Shown here piece after piece: positions 17,491-26,813 of a stretch of 64,000 bases of DNA. The DNA is taken from positions 1,550,001 to 1,614,000 of the forward strand of contig NZ_CP028158.1 of the NCBI RefSeq assembly GCF_003030345.1, read 5' to 3'. The first letter of the stretch is position 1. Each line of letters starts with the position of its first letter. The DNA is from Plantactinospora sp. BC1 (GTDB lineage: Bacteria; Actinomycetota; Actinomycetes; Mycobacteriales; Micromonosporaceae). The translations under genes and the position numbers were made by a program. Under the pieces are notes generated by a model that was not told the origin of the DNA, made no database searches, and was given only the letters and a program-made list of their open reading frames with translations.

Positions 17491-18097
17491 GGCCGCCTCC
17501 TGGCCCACGCTCGGCGCGCTGTCGTAGGGATCCGATGGCGATCCGATGGCAATAGTGCACCCATCGGGAATCAGTTGCCCCGAAACTCCCGACGACATCT
17601 GGGAATCTCACGATGCGCTGTGGCAGACGGTAAGTCAAGGTATTCGTTTGTGCCATTGTATTGGCGCCGCCCCGGCGCACCGGGACGGCGCGGCGGAGGG
17701 CGCGCCGGCCCGGGGAGTGCAAGTTGCCGCCTGCACCTTGCCGGCTGGTCACACCGGCTGGTCGGACGTCACCCGCAGTTACCGGATCCCGGGCGAGCCG
17801 GGTCGCGAGACCCTCTCGGGACCGCCGGCCCTCCGGCCGGTACACCGTCCTGAAAGGACCGGATAATTGTGGCGCAAACAGTGCAGGCTGAGCGTTGGTT
17901 TGGGTAGATCGACGCCAATACCAATCAGCCCCGGAGGCGCACCCGTGACGTTCTGCGGAAACGCGTCGGTTCCCAAGTGGTCGCCGCACGGTCGCCGGGC
18001 CTCCCGGGACCATCGGGGCGGGCCGGGGCCTTGACATAAGTCGATCAAGGGACTGGTCTGTAACCACTCACCTCGACAACCCGTCAGGAGGTCCACG
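17491..18097. promoter_or_regulatory. Divergent upstream region of the P450 and carboxypeptidase genes
   Basis: About 600 bp without a supported gene. A minus-strand ACTTACCGTC (17626-17635) matches exactly a decamer upstream of the XRE regulator gene. TTGACA at 18031-18036 is a possible -35 for the carboxypeptidase, but no convincing -10 follows at 17 bp. GTCAGGAGG (18083-18091) is the ribosome site of the carboxypeptidase TTG start. Confidence 0.4.
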
Positions 18098-20257
18098 TTG
18101 GCCAGACAATGGTGGACGGCCACCGCCGCCACGCTGGTCCTGACCGCAGCGGCGCTCGGCAACCCGGGAGCGAGCATGGCCGCGCCCGACTCCGCGCCAC
18201 CCGCCGCGAGCAGCCCGATCACCCTCGCCGCCGACGAGACCGCCCTGGTCCGCGTCCAGCTCCGCGACGAGGCACAGTTCCGGCAACTCCTCGCCGAGGG
18301 TGCCGACATCGCCAACCGGCCCCGGCAACGCGACGGTCAACTCCTCGCCGACCTGGTGCTCACCGGCCGGCAACTCACGGCGCTCACCTCGGCCGGCGCC
18401 GTCGCCCGGCAGGTGGTGCAGCGCGACGGCGACGCCGCCCGGCACTACACCGAGAGCATCCAGGCCGCGCAGGCGCGCAGCGCCGCCGGACGTGGCGCCC
18501 CGGCGGACCGGCGGGGAGTCGCCGTCGCCGCCGTCGACACCCTGCACTTCCTCCAGGCGTACTGGTGGACCAGTGGGGGGCGGACCTTCGTGCAGACCCA
18601 GGTGGCGACCACCGCCGCCGAGGACCCGGACGTGGAGATCACCGTCAACTGGCGTACCGCCGACGGCACCACCGGCAGCTTCCCGCTGGTCCGCTTCGCC
18701 GACGCCGGCGAATACCAGTACCACTACGCGCAGCCGCAACGGATTCCGGCCCGCCCGACCCAGGTCACCGCGACCTCCAGTCTCGGCGGGACCGCCCGGC
18801 CGACCACGCCGGCCAGGTGGCCGAACGCGACCCCGCCGGCCCTGCCCGAGGGCTACCAGTCCGACTTCATCGACGCGTACGTCACGCCGGTGGACGTACA
18901 GGCCCGGATCAAGCGGCTGGCCCGGCAGTACCGGAACCTGGTCGACGTCATCGACCTGCCGAACAAGACCCAGGGCTACCGGCGTACCGCCGCCGGTTAC
19001 CTCGGCGACCCGGCCGCCGCCGCGATCGTGGTCGAGTCGGTGAAGTTCGGCGACCAGAAGATGAACGGCGTGCAGGTCCGCACCGTCGACCCCGGCCGGG
19101 CGAACCGCCCACTGTCGGCTACTTACCGTGACCGGGTGCTGACCATCTCGTTGGCCACCGACGCCGCCGGTAAGACCATCAGCACCACCGACCAGGTGGC
19201 GGCGTTCGTCTCCGCGCGGTACCCGCAGCACTTCTCGGCCTTCGTGGAGAACGGCTCCGCCGGGCTGCCGATGCCGGTCGCCGGCCCGGTACGCCTGGAC
19301 GACGGCCTGGCCGGCGCCGAGGTGCCGAAGAAGCCGTGGACGGTACAGGCGCTGCGGATCGGCGTACACCGGGACGGCTCCCGGATCGGAGTGCTGGCGT
19401 ACTCGCAGGAGCACGCCCGGGAGTGGGCGACCCCGCTGGTCACCCTGGAGTTCGCCGAGCGGCTGCTGGCCAACGCCAACACCGACCCGGCGACCCGGGA
19501 GCTGCTGGAGGCGGTCGACGTCTTCGTGATCCCGACGGTCAACCCGGACGGCGCGAACTACTCGTTCCACGACGCCAACTTCCAGCGCAAGAACCTGGTC
19601 AACCACTGCACCGGGGCACAGCGGGACCCGGCCAACCGGGACTCCTGGGGCGTGGACGTCAACCGGAACTACACGGTCGGCTCGCTCTTCGACGGCTACG
19701 CCGGGGCCAGCACCAACTGCCTCTCCGGCTCGTACGCCGGCACCGGCGAACTCTCCGAGCCGGAGAGCCGCAACGTGATCGACCTGGCCAAGGCGCACCC
19801 GAACATAAAGTTCGCGATGAACGTGCACAGCTACGGCGGGTACTTCATGTGGCCGCCGGGGGCGTACCAGGCCGAGGGGCGGATCCCGCTGCCCCGCCCG
19901 TCGATCGACGAGTCGAAGATGTTCCTGGACAGCGCCCGGCGGATCGTCTCGGCGATCGCCAGCGTGCGGGAGACCGTCACCTGGCCGTCCCAGACCGGTC
20001 CGGTCGCCGACGTGCTCTATTCGGCGGCCGGCAACTCCGCCGACCAGCTCTACTACGAGCTGGGCATCTTCGCCTGGGACTTCGAGGTCGGCAACGACAT
20101 CTGGAACGAGGCGACCGGCGAGTGGGAGGCGGTCGGCTTCCAGCCGCCGTTCGCCGAGGCGCACGCCGAGTCGCAGGAGTACGCCAGCGGCCTGGTCGAG
20201 CTGCTCCGGGTGGCCCGGGACTACGCCGCCCAGCAGGAGGAGCAGGACCGCTCCTGA
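18098..20257 (+). CDS. Secreted M14 zinc carboxypeptidase
   Basis: A 719-residue exported metallopeptidase. The start is TTG, fixed by GTCAGGAGG six bases upstream and by the signal peptide that follows ([20 protein letters not shown], small-residue cleavage region around [13 protein letters not shown]). The M14 catalytic domain occupies roughly residues 260-700. The zinc ligands appear in [11 protein letters not shown] (HxxE) and in NVHSYGGYF (third ligand His). [11 protein letters not shown] and [10 protein letters not shown] are the substrate-carboxylate region, and [12 protein letters not shown] holds the general-base Glu. It is longer than the catalytic unit alone, with about 250 N-terminal residues that could be a propeptide plus a beta domain. 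Probable role: extracellular protein turnover. A hairpin terminator follows immediately. Confidence 0.92.
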   Translation: MARQWWTATAATLVLTAAALGNPGASMAAPDSAPPAASSPITLAADETALVRVQLRDEAQFRQLLAEGADIANRPRQRDGQLLADLVLTGRQLTALTSAGAVARQVVQRDGDAARHYTESIQAAQARSAAGRGAPADRRGVAVAAVDTLHFLQAYWWTSGGRTFVQTQVATTAAEDPDVEITVNWRTADGTTGSFPLVRFADAGEYQYHYAQPQRIPARPTQVTATSSLGGTARPTTPARWPNATPPALPEGYQSDFIDAYVTPVDVQARIKRLARQYRNLVDVIDLPNKTQGYRRTAAGYLGDPAAAAIVVESVKFGDQKMNGVQVRTVDPGRANRPLSATYRDRVLTISLATDAAGKTISTTDQVAAFVSARYPQHFSAFVENGSAGLPMPVAGPVRLDDGLAGAEVPKKPWTVQALRIGVHRDGSRIGVLAYSQEHAREWATPLVTLEFAERLLANANTDPATRELLEAVDVFVIPTVNPDGANYSFHDANFQRKNLVNHCTGAQRDPANRDSWGVDVNRNYTVGSLFDGYAGASTNCLSGSYAGTGELSEPESRNVIDLAKAHPNIKFAMNVHSYGGYFMWPPGAYQAEGRIPLPRPSIDESKMFLDSARRIVSAIASVRETVTWPSQTGPVADVLYSAAGNSADQLYYELGIFAWDFEVGNDIWNEATGEWEAVGFQPPFAEAHAESQEYASGLVELLRVARDYAAQQEEQDRS

Positions 20258-20265
20258 CCGATCGA

Positions 20266-20310
20266 GCCGGGCCCCCTCTCCGTCGCCGCCGCGCCGGCAG
20301 GGGGCCCGGC
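20266..20310 (+). terminator. Hairpin terminator after the carboxypeptidase gene
   Basis: Perfect 12-bp arms (GCCGGGCCCCCT, 20266-20277, and its complement at 20299-20310) enclose a 21-base loop, nine bases after the stop codon. No T-run follows, as is common for high-GC actinomycete terminators. Confidence 0.65.
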
Positions 20311-20345
20311 CCGGTCCGGGGTCGACCCGTGTGAGGATGATCCAC

Positions 20346-21401
20346 ATGCGGGCGGTGGTGTTCGAGGAGTTCGGCGGGCGACCGGAGCTGCGTACCGTGC
20401 CGGACCCGGTGCCGAGCCCGGACGGCGTGGTCGTCCAGGTCGGCGCGACCGGGCTGTGCCGCAGCGACTGGCACGGCTGGCGGGGACACGACCCGGACAT
20501 CCGGCTGCCGCACGTGCCGGGGCACGAGTTCGCCGGTGTGGTGGCGGCGGTCGGTCCGGCGGTCCGCGGCTGGCGGCCCGGTGACCGGGTCACCGCCCCG
20601 TTCGTCTGCGCCTGCGGCACCTGCCCGGCCTGCCTCGCCGGGGACCAGCAGGTCTGCGAGCGGCAGACCCAGCCCGGCTTCACCCACTGGGGCTCGTACG
20701 CCGAAATGGTCGCGGTCGAGCAGGCCGACGTCAACCTGGTCCGGCTCCCCGACGAGCTGGGCTTCGCCGGTGCCGCCGCGCTCGGCTGCCGGTTCGGCAC
20801 CGCGTTCCGGGCGGTGGTCGCGCAGGGCCGGGTGACCGCCGGGGAGTGGGTGGCGGTGCACGGCTGTGGCGGGGTGGGACTCTCCGCGGTGATGATCGCG
20901 GTGGCCTGCGGCGCCCGGGTGGTGGCGGTCGACGTCAGCCCGGCCGCGCTGGAGCTGGCCCGCCGCTTCGGCGCCGCCGCCTGCCTGGACGCCGGCACGC
21001 TCTCCGGCCCGCAGGCGGTGGCCGAGGCGATCCGCGAACTGACCGGCGGCGGCGCCCACCTCTCGCTGGACGCGCTGGGCAGCGCGCCGACCTGTGCCGG
21101 GTCGATCGAGAGCCTGCGACGGCGGGGCCGGCACGTGCAGGTCGGGCTGCTGCCGGCCGCGCACGGGCACCCGGCGGTGCCGATGGACCGGGTCATCGCG
21201 TACGAGTTGGAGCTGCGCGGCAGCCACGGGATGGCCGCGCACGCGTACCCGGAACTGCTGGCCCTGGTCGGCGCCGGGGTGCTCCGACCGGCGGAGCTGG
21301 TGACCGAGACGATCGGGCTGGCCGAGGCCCCGGCGGCGCTGGCGACGCTGGACCGGCCGCCGGTCGGCGGCATCCGGCTGATCCGGCCGGATCGGGGCTG
21401 A
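20346..21401 (+). CDS. Zinc-dependent medium-chain alcohol dehydrogenase
   Basis: A 351-residue MDR-family dehydrogenase. The catalytic zinc site is visible as [10 protein letters not shown] (Cys), PGHEFAG (His, Glu) and the later Cys in AALGCRFGT. The structural zinc lobe is [17 protein letters not shown], four Cys in the standard spacing. The NAD(P)-binding fingerprint is [15 protein letters not shown], ending at VVAVDVS, where Asp favours NAD over NADP. ATG at 20346 is chosen because residues from here align with the family start ([11 protein letters not shown]); GTG at 20331 is an alternative. It stands 89 bp after the carboxypeptidase stop, beyond its terminator, and is probably a single transcript. 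The alcohol substrate is unknown. Confidence 0.92.
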   Translation: MRAVVFEEFGGRPELRTVPDPVPSPDGVVVQVGATGLCRSDWHGWRGHDPDIRLPHVPGHEFAGVVAAVGPAVRGWRPGDRVTAPFVCACGTCPACLAGDQQVCERQTQPGFTHWGSYAEMVAVEQADVNLVRLPDELGFAGAAALGCRFGTAFRAVVAQGRVTAGEWVAVHGCGGVGLSAVMIAVACGARVVAVDVSPAALELARRFGAAACLDAGTLSGPQAVAEAIRELTGGGAHLSLDALGSAPTCAGSIESLRRRGRHVQVGLLPAAHGHPAVPMDRVIAYELELRGSHGMAAHAYPELLALVGAGVLRPAELVTETIGLAEAPAALATLDRPPVGGIRLIRPDRG

Positions 21402-21471
21402 CCGCCGGACGCTACCGGCGAGTCGGTATCGGCGTTCGTCAAGGCCCTCTCCGGATGCTTTCATTGGTGCC

Positions 21472-23130
21472 ATGGCGAACCCGGTGATCTTGACGGTCGA
21501 CGACGACCCGGCGGTGTCGCGCGCGGTGGCCCGGGACGTGCGGCGACGCTACGGCGACCGGTACCGGGTGGTCCGCGCCTCCTCCGGCGAGGAGGCGCTG
21601 ACCGCGCTGCGGGAGATCAAGCTCCGGGGTGACCAGGTGGCGGTGCTGCTCGCCGACTACCGGATGCCGCAGATGAACGGCATCGAGTTCCTCGAAGCCG
21701 CGATGGACCTCTTCCCGACCGCCCGCCGGGTGCTGCTGACCGCCTACGCGGACACCAACGCGGCGATCGACGCGATCAACGTCGTCGACCTGGACCACTA
21801 CCTGCTCAAGCCCTGGCATCCGCCGGAGGAGAAGCTCTATCCGGTGCTGGACAGCCTGCTGGACGCCTGGGCGGCGACCCCGGAGGCCGCCCCGGACGAG
21901 GTACGCGTGATCGGCCACCGCTGGTCCGCGCCGTCGTTCGAGATCCGCGACTTCCTCGCCCGCAACCTGGTGCCGTACCGCTGGCTGCTCGCCGACGAGC
22001 CGGAGGGCGGGCGGCTGCTGGCCGCCGCCGGAGCCGACCCGGCCGACGTGCCGGTGGTGATCACCGCGGACGGCACCGCGCTGGTGAAGCCGACCGAGGC
22101 CGAACTGGCGGACCGGTGCGGGCTCTCCACCACCCCGGCCGCCGACTTCTACGACCTGGTGGTGGTCGGCGCCGGCCCGGCCGGCCTCGGCGCCGCCGTC
22201 TACGGCGCCTCCGAGGGGCTGCGCACGGTACTCGTCGAGCGGCAGGCGACCGGCGGCCAGGCCGGGCAGAGCAGCCGGATCGAGAACTACCTCGGCTTCC
22301 CCGACGGGGTCTCCGGGTCGCAGCTCGCCGACCGGGCCCGCCGACAGGCGCTGAAGTTCGGCGCCGAGCTGCTGACCGCCCGGGACGTCGTCGGGCTGGA
22401 GGCGGCCGGCGCGACCCGGCTGCTCCGGTTCAGCGACGGCTCGTCCATCGCCGCGCACACCGTGGTACTGGCCACCGGGGTCTCCTACCGGCAGCTCACC
22501 GCGCCCGGACTGGCCGACCTGACCGGCCGGGGCGTCTTCTACGGCTCGGCGTCGACGGAGGCGCCGAACTGCGCCGGCCAGGACGTCTACATCGTCGGCG
22601 GGGCGAACTCGGCCGGGCAGGCGGCGGTCTACTTCGCCCGGCACGCCCGCCGGGTGCACCTGCTGGTACGCGGCCCGGACCTGCGCCGCTCGATGTCGCA
22701 CTACCTGATCGAGCAGATCGAACGGATCGACAACATCGAGGTGCACCCGCACTCCGAGGTGGTCGGCGGCGAGGGCACCGACCACCTGGAGCAGCTCGTC
22801 ATCTGCGACAACCGGGTCGGGCAGCGGCGCACCGTGAAGGCCTCCTGGCTCTTCGTCTTCATCGGCGCCGAGCCGCGCACCGACTGGCTGGCCGACGTGG
22901 TGGCCCGGGACGCCCGGGGCTACGTGCTGACCGGGCTGGACCTGAGCAGCGACGGCCGGCGGCCGGCCGGCTGGTCGCTCCCCCGCGACCCGTACCCGCT
23001 GGAGTCGAGCCTGCCCGGGGTCTTCGCGGCCGGGGACGTCCGGGCCGACTCGATCAAGCGGGTCGCCTCGGCCGTCGGCGAGGGTGCCATGGTGGTCTCA
23101 CTGGCCCACCAGTACCTGGCGGCGCAGTGA
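21472..23130 (+). CDS. Response-regulator receiver fused to thioredoxin-reductase-like flavoprotein
   Basis: A 552-residue fusion. Residues 1-125 are a receiver domain with the acidic pair in ILTVDDDP, the phospho-acceptor Asp in LLADYRMPQMNG, the Thr in LLTAYAD and the Lys in LLKPWHP. Residues about 140-220 resemble a thioredoxin/glutaredoxin-like linker (EIRDFLARNLVPYRW). Residues about 230-550 are a TrxR-type flavoprotein: YDLVVVGAGPAGLGAAVYGA (FAD), YIVGGANSAGQAAVYFA (NADPH) and the C-terminal VFAAGDVRADSIKRVASA. The active-site CxxC is missing: the corresponding stretch is TEAPNCAGQDVY with one Cys. The cNMP-binding kinase gene follows 48 bp downstream and is its likely phosphodonor. Output is therefore probably redox or protein interaction rather than transcription. 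Confidence 0.92.
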   Translation: MANPVILTVDDDPAVSRAVARDVRRRYGDRYRVVRASSGEEALTALREIKLRGDQVAVLLADYRMPQMNGIEFLEAAMDLFPTARRVLLTAYADTNAAIDAINVVDLDHYLLKPWHPPEEKLYPVLDSLLDAWAATPEAAPDEVRVIGHRWSAPSFEIRDFLARNLVPYRWLLADEPEGGRLLAAAGADPADVPVVITADGTALVKPTEAELADRCGLSTTPAADFYDLVVVGAGPAGLGAAVYGASEGLRTVLVERQATGGQAGQSSRIENYLGFPDGVSGSQLADRARRQALKFGAELLTARDVVGLEAAGATRLLRFSDGSSIAAHTVVLATGVSYRQLTAPGLADLTGRGVFYGSASTEAPNCAGQDVYIVGGANSAGQAAVYFARHARRVHLLVRGPDLRRSMSHYLIEQIERIDNIEVHPHSEVVGGEGTDHLEQLVICDNRVGQRRTVKASWLFVFIGAEPRTDWLADVVARDARGYVLTGLDLSSDGRRPAGWSLPRDPYPLESSLPGVFAAGDVRADSIKRVASAVGEGAMVVSLAHQYLAAQ

Positions 23131-23178
23131 AGCTCCTTCGGGTTGGAGACGTTCCACGAACACGGATCGGGTGACGAG

Positions 23179-24633
23179 ATGACCGGATCGGACGAGCGGC
23201 TGCCGATCGAGGAACTGCGTACGCTGTTCCTGTTCGAGTCGCTGGACGAGGAGAAGCTCGACTACATCCACCAGCACGGCCGGGTGCAGCGACTGCCGGC
23301 CGGATCCGACGTCTTCGTCGAGGGCGCCGAGGCGAACTGCTTCTTCGTGCTGCTCGACGGCACCGTCTCGCTGATCCGGCTGGTGCAGGGCGACCGGGTC
23401 GAGATCACCCGCAGCGACCAGCGCGGCGCGTACGGCGGGGCGACCCAGTCCTACCTGAACGAGCAGCGGGTGCAGACGTACCAGAACGGGATGCGGGCGA
23501 TCACCGACGTGACGCTCTTCGTACTGCCGGCCGAGGTGATCAGCACCGCGATGCGCCGCTGGTTCCCGATGGCGATGCACCTGCTGGACGGCCTCTTCCT
23601 CGGCATGCGGACCACCCAGACCGTGGTCGGCGAACGGGAGCGGCTGCTGGCCCTCGGCTCGCTCTCGGCCGGGCTGACCCACGAGCTGAACAACCCGGCC
23701 GCCGCCGCCGTCCGGGCCACCTCGGTGCTCCGGGACCGGGTCGCCGGGATGCGGCACAAGCTGGCGATGATCGCCGACGGCCGGCTGGACGGGGAACGGC
23801 TGCAACGCCTGGTCGAACTCCAGGAGGCCGCCGTGAAGCAGGCCGCCACGGCACCGACGCTCTCCCCGCTCCAGACCAGCGACGCCGAGGACGCCCTGGC
23901 CGACTGGCTGGACGCGCACGAGGTCACCGGCGGCTGGGACCTCGCCCCGACGCTGACCGCCGGTGGCATCGACGTGGCCTGGCTGGAGCAGGTCGGCACG
24001 GCGGTACGCCCCGACGACCTGGAGCCGGCGATCCGGTGGCTGACCTACACCGTCGAGACCGAACTGCTGCTCGGCGAGATAGACGACGCGCTGAGCCGGA
24101 TCACCGGGCTGGTCGGCGCGGCGAAGCAGTACTCGCAACTGGACCGGGCACCGCACCGGACGGTGGACGTGCACGACCTGCTCGACGCGACGCTGGCGAT
24201 GTTCAACGCCAAGATCAAGGCTGGTGTCCAGGTCGTCCGCGAGTACGACCGCAGCCTGCCGGCGATCCCGGTCTACGCCGCCGAACTGAACCAGGTCTGG
24301 ACCAACCTGGTCGACAACGCGCTCTACGCGATCGGCGAGCAGGGCGTGCTGACCGTACGCACCGGGCGGGACGACGACTCGATCGTGGTGGAGATCGTCG
24401 ACACCGGGCCGGGCATTCCGGCCGAGGTCCGGTCCAGGATCTTCGAGCCGTTCTTCACCACCAAGCCGATCGGCGACGGGACCGGGCTGGGGCTGGACAT
24501 CTCGTACCGGATCGTGGTCAACAAGCACCACGGGGACATCCGGGTCGACTCCGAGCCGGGGCGTACCACCTTCCGGGTCTGCCTGCCGATCTCCGGACCC
24601 GAGCCGGGCGCGGTCGAGGCCGCCCTCTCCTGA
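23179..24633 (+). CDS. Cyclic-nucleotide-binding-domain histidine kinase
   Basis: A 484-residue sensor kinase with no membrane segment. Residues about 10-130 form a cNMP-binding-fold domain (LFLFESLDEEKLDYI, VFVEGAEANCFFVLLDGTV). The H-box is SLSAGLTHELNNPAAAAVRA (about residues 165-185) with the phosphorylatable His. The ATPase motifs are N-box TNLVDNALYAI, VDTGPGIP, FEPFFTTKP and GTGLGLDISY. ATG at 23179 is used; a TTG at 23143 would add 12 residues but has no ribosome site. It directly follows the receiver-TrxR fusion gene and should phosphorylate it. Whether the N-terminal domain binds cAMP, c-di-nucleotides or nothing cannot be read. Confidence 0.9.
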   Translation: MTGSDERLPIEELRTLFLFESLDEEKLDYIHQHGRVQRLPAGSDVFVEGAEANCFFVLLDGTVSLIRLVQGDRVEITRSDQRGAYGGATQSYLNEQRVQTYQNGMRAITDVTLFVLPAEVISTAMRRWFPMAMHLLDGLFLGMRTTQTVVGERERLLALGSLSAGLTHELNNPAAAAVRATSVLRDRVAGMRHKLAMIADGRLDGERLQRLVELQEAAVKQAATAPTLSPLQTSDAEDALADWLDAHEVTGGWDLAPTLTAGGIDVAWLEQVGTAVRPDDLEPAIRWLTYTVETELLLGEIDDALSRITGLVGAAKQYSQLDRAPHRTVDVHDLLDATLAMFNAKIKAGVQVVREYDRSLPAIPVYAAELNQVWTNLVDNALYAIGEQGVLTVRTGRDDDSIVVEIVDTGPGIPAEVRSRIFEPFFTTKPIGDGTGLGLDISYRIVVNKHHGDIRVDSEPGRTTFRVCLPISGPEPGAVEAALS

Positions 24634-24676
24634 CCCGCCGCCCTCTCCTGATCGGCCGCTCTGCCGGTCGGAGCGG

Positions 24677-25258
24677 TCAGCTCGTCGAGCGGAGCCGGCG
24701 GCCGGTGCCCTCCGTCCGCATCGCCGCGACCAGGTCCTCGCGGGCCCGAGCGACCCGGGACCGGATGGTGCCGATCGGGCAGTCACAGACCTCGGCCGCC
24801 TCGGCGTAGCTCAGCCCGGCCACCTGGGTGGCGACGAACGCCTCCCGGCGGTCCGCCGGCAGGTCCGCGAGGAGCCGGTCGAGTTCCACGGCGCCCTCGA
24901 AGCCGGTGCTCCCCCGGGCCAGTTCGGCGTCGGCGGCGAGTTGCCAGTCCGGCAGCGACGCCACGCGGGGTCGTCGCATGGCCGTCCGGACATGGTCGAC
25001 GCAGGCCCGCCGGGCGATCGAGAGCAGCCACGTCTTCGCGGAGGACCTGGCCGCGAAGCGGGGCAGCGCGCGCATCGCCCGCAGGTAGGTCTCCTGGGCG
25101 AGATCCTCCGCCTCACCGGCACCGACCAGGTGGGAGACGAACCGCTGCACGTCGTGCTGGGTCGCCCGGATGAAGGCCGCTGCCGCCGAGCGGTCGCCGG
25201 CCTTGGCGGCCAGCGCCAGGCTGGTGATCTCGTCGCTGTCGACTCCGGGGGGAGGCAT
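24677..25258 (-). CDS. ECF-type RNA polymerase sigma factor
   Basis: A 193-residue sigma-70 family protein of ECF size. Region 2 includes DLAQETYLRAMRALPRFA (region 2.2-2.3) and AKTWLLSIARRACVDHVR (2.4). Region 4 includes DLPADRREAFVATQVAGLSY, AEAAEVCDCPIGTIRSRVAR, a standard HTH. The C-terminus ends shortly after region 4. A zinc-finger membrane protein gene is divergent 175 bp away and is its probable anti-sigma factor. It converges on the histidine kinase gene. Confidence 0.93.
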   Translation of the reverse strand: MPPPGVDSDEITSLALAAKAGDRSAAAAFIRATQHDVQRFVSHLVGAGEAEDLAQETYLRAMRALPRFAARSSAKTWLLSIARRACVDHVRTAMRRPRVASLPDWQLAADAELARGSTGFEGAVELDRLLADLPADRREAFVATQVAGLSYAEAAEVCDCPIGTIRSRVARAREDLVAAMRTEGTGRRLRSTS

Positions 25259-25398
25259 GCCCCAAAGCTACCCGTACCGGTGCTTGGTTCGAATACCCCC
25301 GGTGGGCATCCGATCGCTGCCCGGGGCGATCATGAGGTGCCGGCGGCCCCTCATCCGCCGGTCACGGCAGGGTCGGTGCCGGAATGCTTACCCCCGAG

Positions 25399-25427
25399 GG
25401 AACCGACGGCCGGTCAGGTCCGACTAT
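25399..25427 (+). promoter_or_regulatory. Candidate ECF-type promoter giving a leaderless anti-sigma mRNA
   Basis: GGAACC (25399-25404) resembles an ECF -35 element. After 17 bases GACTAT (25422-25427) could be the -10. Transcription would begin about 25434, exactly at the GTG start codon of the anti-sigma gene, which has no ribosome site. Autoregulation by the adjacent sigma factor would be consistent with this. Confidence 0.4.
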
Positions 25428-25433
25428 GAATGT

Positions 25434-26195
25434 GTGCGGTGCGAAGAGTATCGAGAAGCCCTGTCGGCCCGGCTGGACGGCGAGGAGCACCCGGCCGAGC
25501 GGGCCGGGGTGGACCGCCATCTCGCCGCCTGCCCGGAGTGCCGGAGCTGGCTGGAGAGCGCGACGGCGCTGAACAGGCTGGCCAGGACCAGCCTGGTGCC
25601 GCCGCCGATGGAGATCGACGAGAGCATCCTGGCCGCCGCTCCCGGGCCGAGCCGGTTCGCCCGGCTGGCCGGTACGCTCCGGATCGCGCTCGGGGTGGTG
25701 GGCGTCGCCCAGTTCCTGCTCGGCGCGGCCCAGATCGCCGGCATCGGCTCGGCGGCGCACCCGCACGGACTCCAGGTCGTGTTCGGCGGCGGCCCCGACC
25801 ACCTGTGGCACGAATCGGCTGCCTGGAACGTCGCGCTCGGGGCCGGATTCGCCTGGATCGCGCTGCGGCGTACCCGGCCGGTGGGTCTGGTACCCACGCT
25901 GACCGCGTTCGTCGCCGTGCTGACCCTGCTCTCGGTCAACGACGCGATCGCCGGCCGGGTCGAGCCCAGCCGGATCCTCAGTCACGGCCTGATCCTGGCC
26001 GGCTATCTGATCATTCTCGGTCTCTCCCGCCCGACGATCGAGTCGGGTGAGCCGCCGACCCGGCACGAGCGACGCCCCGGGCCGGGCTGGCGGGCGAGGT
26101 TCGAGGAGGAGCCGGCACCCGCGCCGCCGCGCCTGCGGCTGGTCCGGACCCAACCCGGCACGGCTCAGGCGCGGACCCACCACCGGGCTGCCTGA
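25434..26195 (+). CDS. Zinc-finger (zf-HC2) membrane anti-sigma factor
   Basis: A 253-residue protein. The N-terminus holds the anti-sigma zinc-binding pattern: CEEYREALSARLDGEE, then DRHLAACPECRSWLE with HxxxCxxC (about residues 27-40). Four hydrophobic segments follow (around LRIALGVVGVAQFLLGAAQI, WNVALGAGFAWIAL, LVPTLTAFVAVLTLL and GLILAGYLIILGL), then a charged Pro/Arg-rich tail. GTG at 25434 is chosen because the zinc-finger domain begins immediately after it. Divergent from the ECF sigma gene, it probably holds that factor at the membrane until a redox or envelope signal releases it. The frame remains open upstream without supporting signals. Confidence 0.85.
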   Translation: MRCEEYREALSARLDGEEHPAERAGVDRHLAACPECRSWLESATALNRLARTSLVPPPMEIDESILAAAPGPSRFARLAGTLRIALGVVGVAQFLLGAAQIAGIGSAAHPHGLQVVFGGGPDHLWHESAAWNVALGAGFAWIALRRTRPVGLVPTLTAFVAVLTLLSVNDAIAGRVEPSRILSHGLILAGYLIILGLSRPTIESGEPPTRHERRPGPGWRARFEEEPAPAPPRLRLVRTQPGTAQARTHHRAA

Positions 26196-26247
26196 GCCCT
26201 CCCGACCGTCCCGCCCCGTCGACCGGCCGGCTGCCGTCGGCGGCCCG

Positions 26248-26565
26248 TCACCCGCCCGAGCCGCGCCCGCCGTGTGCCGGGTTCGGCGTGTGCGGGAGCT
26301 TGCCGAGCTGCCGCCAGTCGGACTCGGCGACCTGGATGTCGTAGTGCTTGGCCGCCGCGAGGATGTTCGCGAACGCCTGGTCCCGCTCGGCGTCGCTGAC
26401 GTCGTGCGTCTGGTCGAACCGGGCGAGGGCGTTGCGGACGTGCGACGCGTCGGTGAGTGGTTCCTTGCGCTTCCCGGGAAAGGCGAACGCGCTGTCCGGC
26501 AGTTCACGGGACTGTTTGCTGCTGATCACTCCGTGCTGGTCGACGGGCTTCCAGGTGGTCTTCAT
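26248..26565 (-). CDS. DUF6582-type small protein
   Basis: A 105-residue protein starting at the ATG that follows GGAGGAAACC. It contains LPDSAFAFPGKRKEPLTDAS, then HVRNALARFDQTHDVSDAE, a conserved block found in many actinobacterial and some phage-borne small proteins (DUF6582-like) with unknown function. The final 15 residues are Gly/Pro-rich. It converges on the anti-sigma gene with a 52-bp gap. No enzymatic motif is visible. Confidence 0.8.
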   Translation of the reverse strand: MKTTWKPVDQHGVISSKQSRELPDSAFAFPGKRKEPLTDASHVRNALARFDQTHDVSDAERDQAFANILAAAKHYDIQVAESDWRQLGKLPHTPNPAHGGRGSGG

Positions 26566-26661
26566 GGTTTCCTCCCGACGAGGGTCGTCCACCCGGTTCT
26601 GGTACCCCCGGCGCGGGCCGATAACCGGCCGGCCGACTCGGCGGCCGTCCCGACCGATCTG

Positions 26662-26700
26662 CTGACAAAGTTTGGATTCTGTCAGTCGTCAGTCCATACT
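26662..26700 (+). promoter_or_regulatory. Candidate promoter and operator of the aldo-keto reductase/TetR operon
   Basis: TTGGAT (26672-26677), a 17-bp spacer and CATACT (26695-26700) form a plausible vegetative promoter about 107 bp before the reductase ATG. CTGACA (26662-26667) and TGTCAG (26680-26685) are an inverted pair around the -35, a likely binding place for the TetR protein encoded second in the operon. Confidence 0.45.
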
Positions 26701-26813
26701 TGATGAAGCGGCGACACCCGCCCCGGCCAGCGGCCAGCCTGGAGTCGCCGCGCCCGGACGTCGCCGGCAACCGGTCCGCCGGAGCAGTGGCGGCACAGAC
26801 GAAGGAGCAGAAC

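Noticed and set aside
18068-21442. 1124-residue minus-strand open frame opposite the carboxypeptidase and alcohol dehydrogenase genes
   Set aside because: It is antisense to two genes with complete family motifs, and its translation is low-complexity with no domain. High-GC codon bias opens such frames.
23143-23178. TTG start for the cNMP-binding kinase
   Set aside because: No ribosome site precedes it and the added residues match no domain; the ATG at 23179 is preferred.
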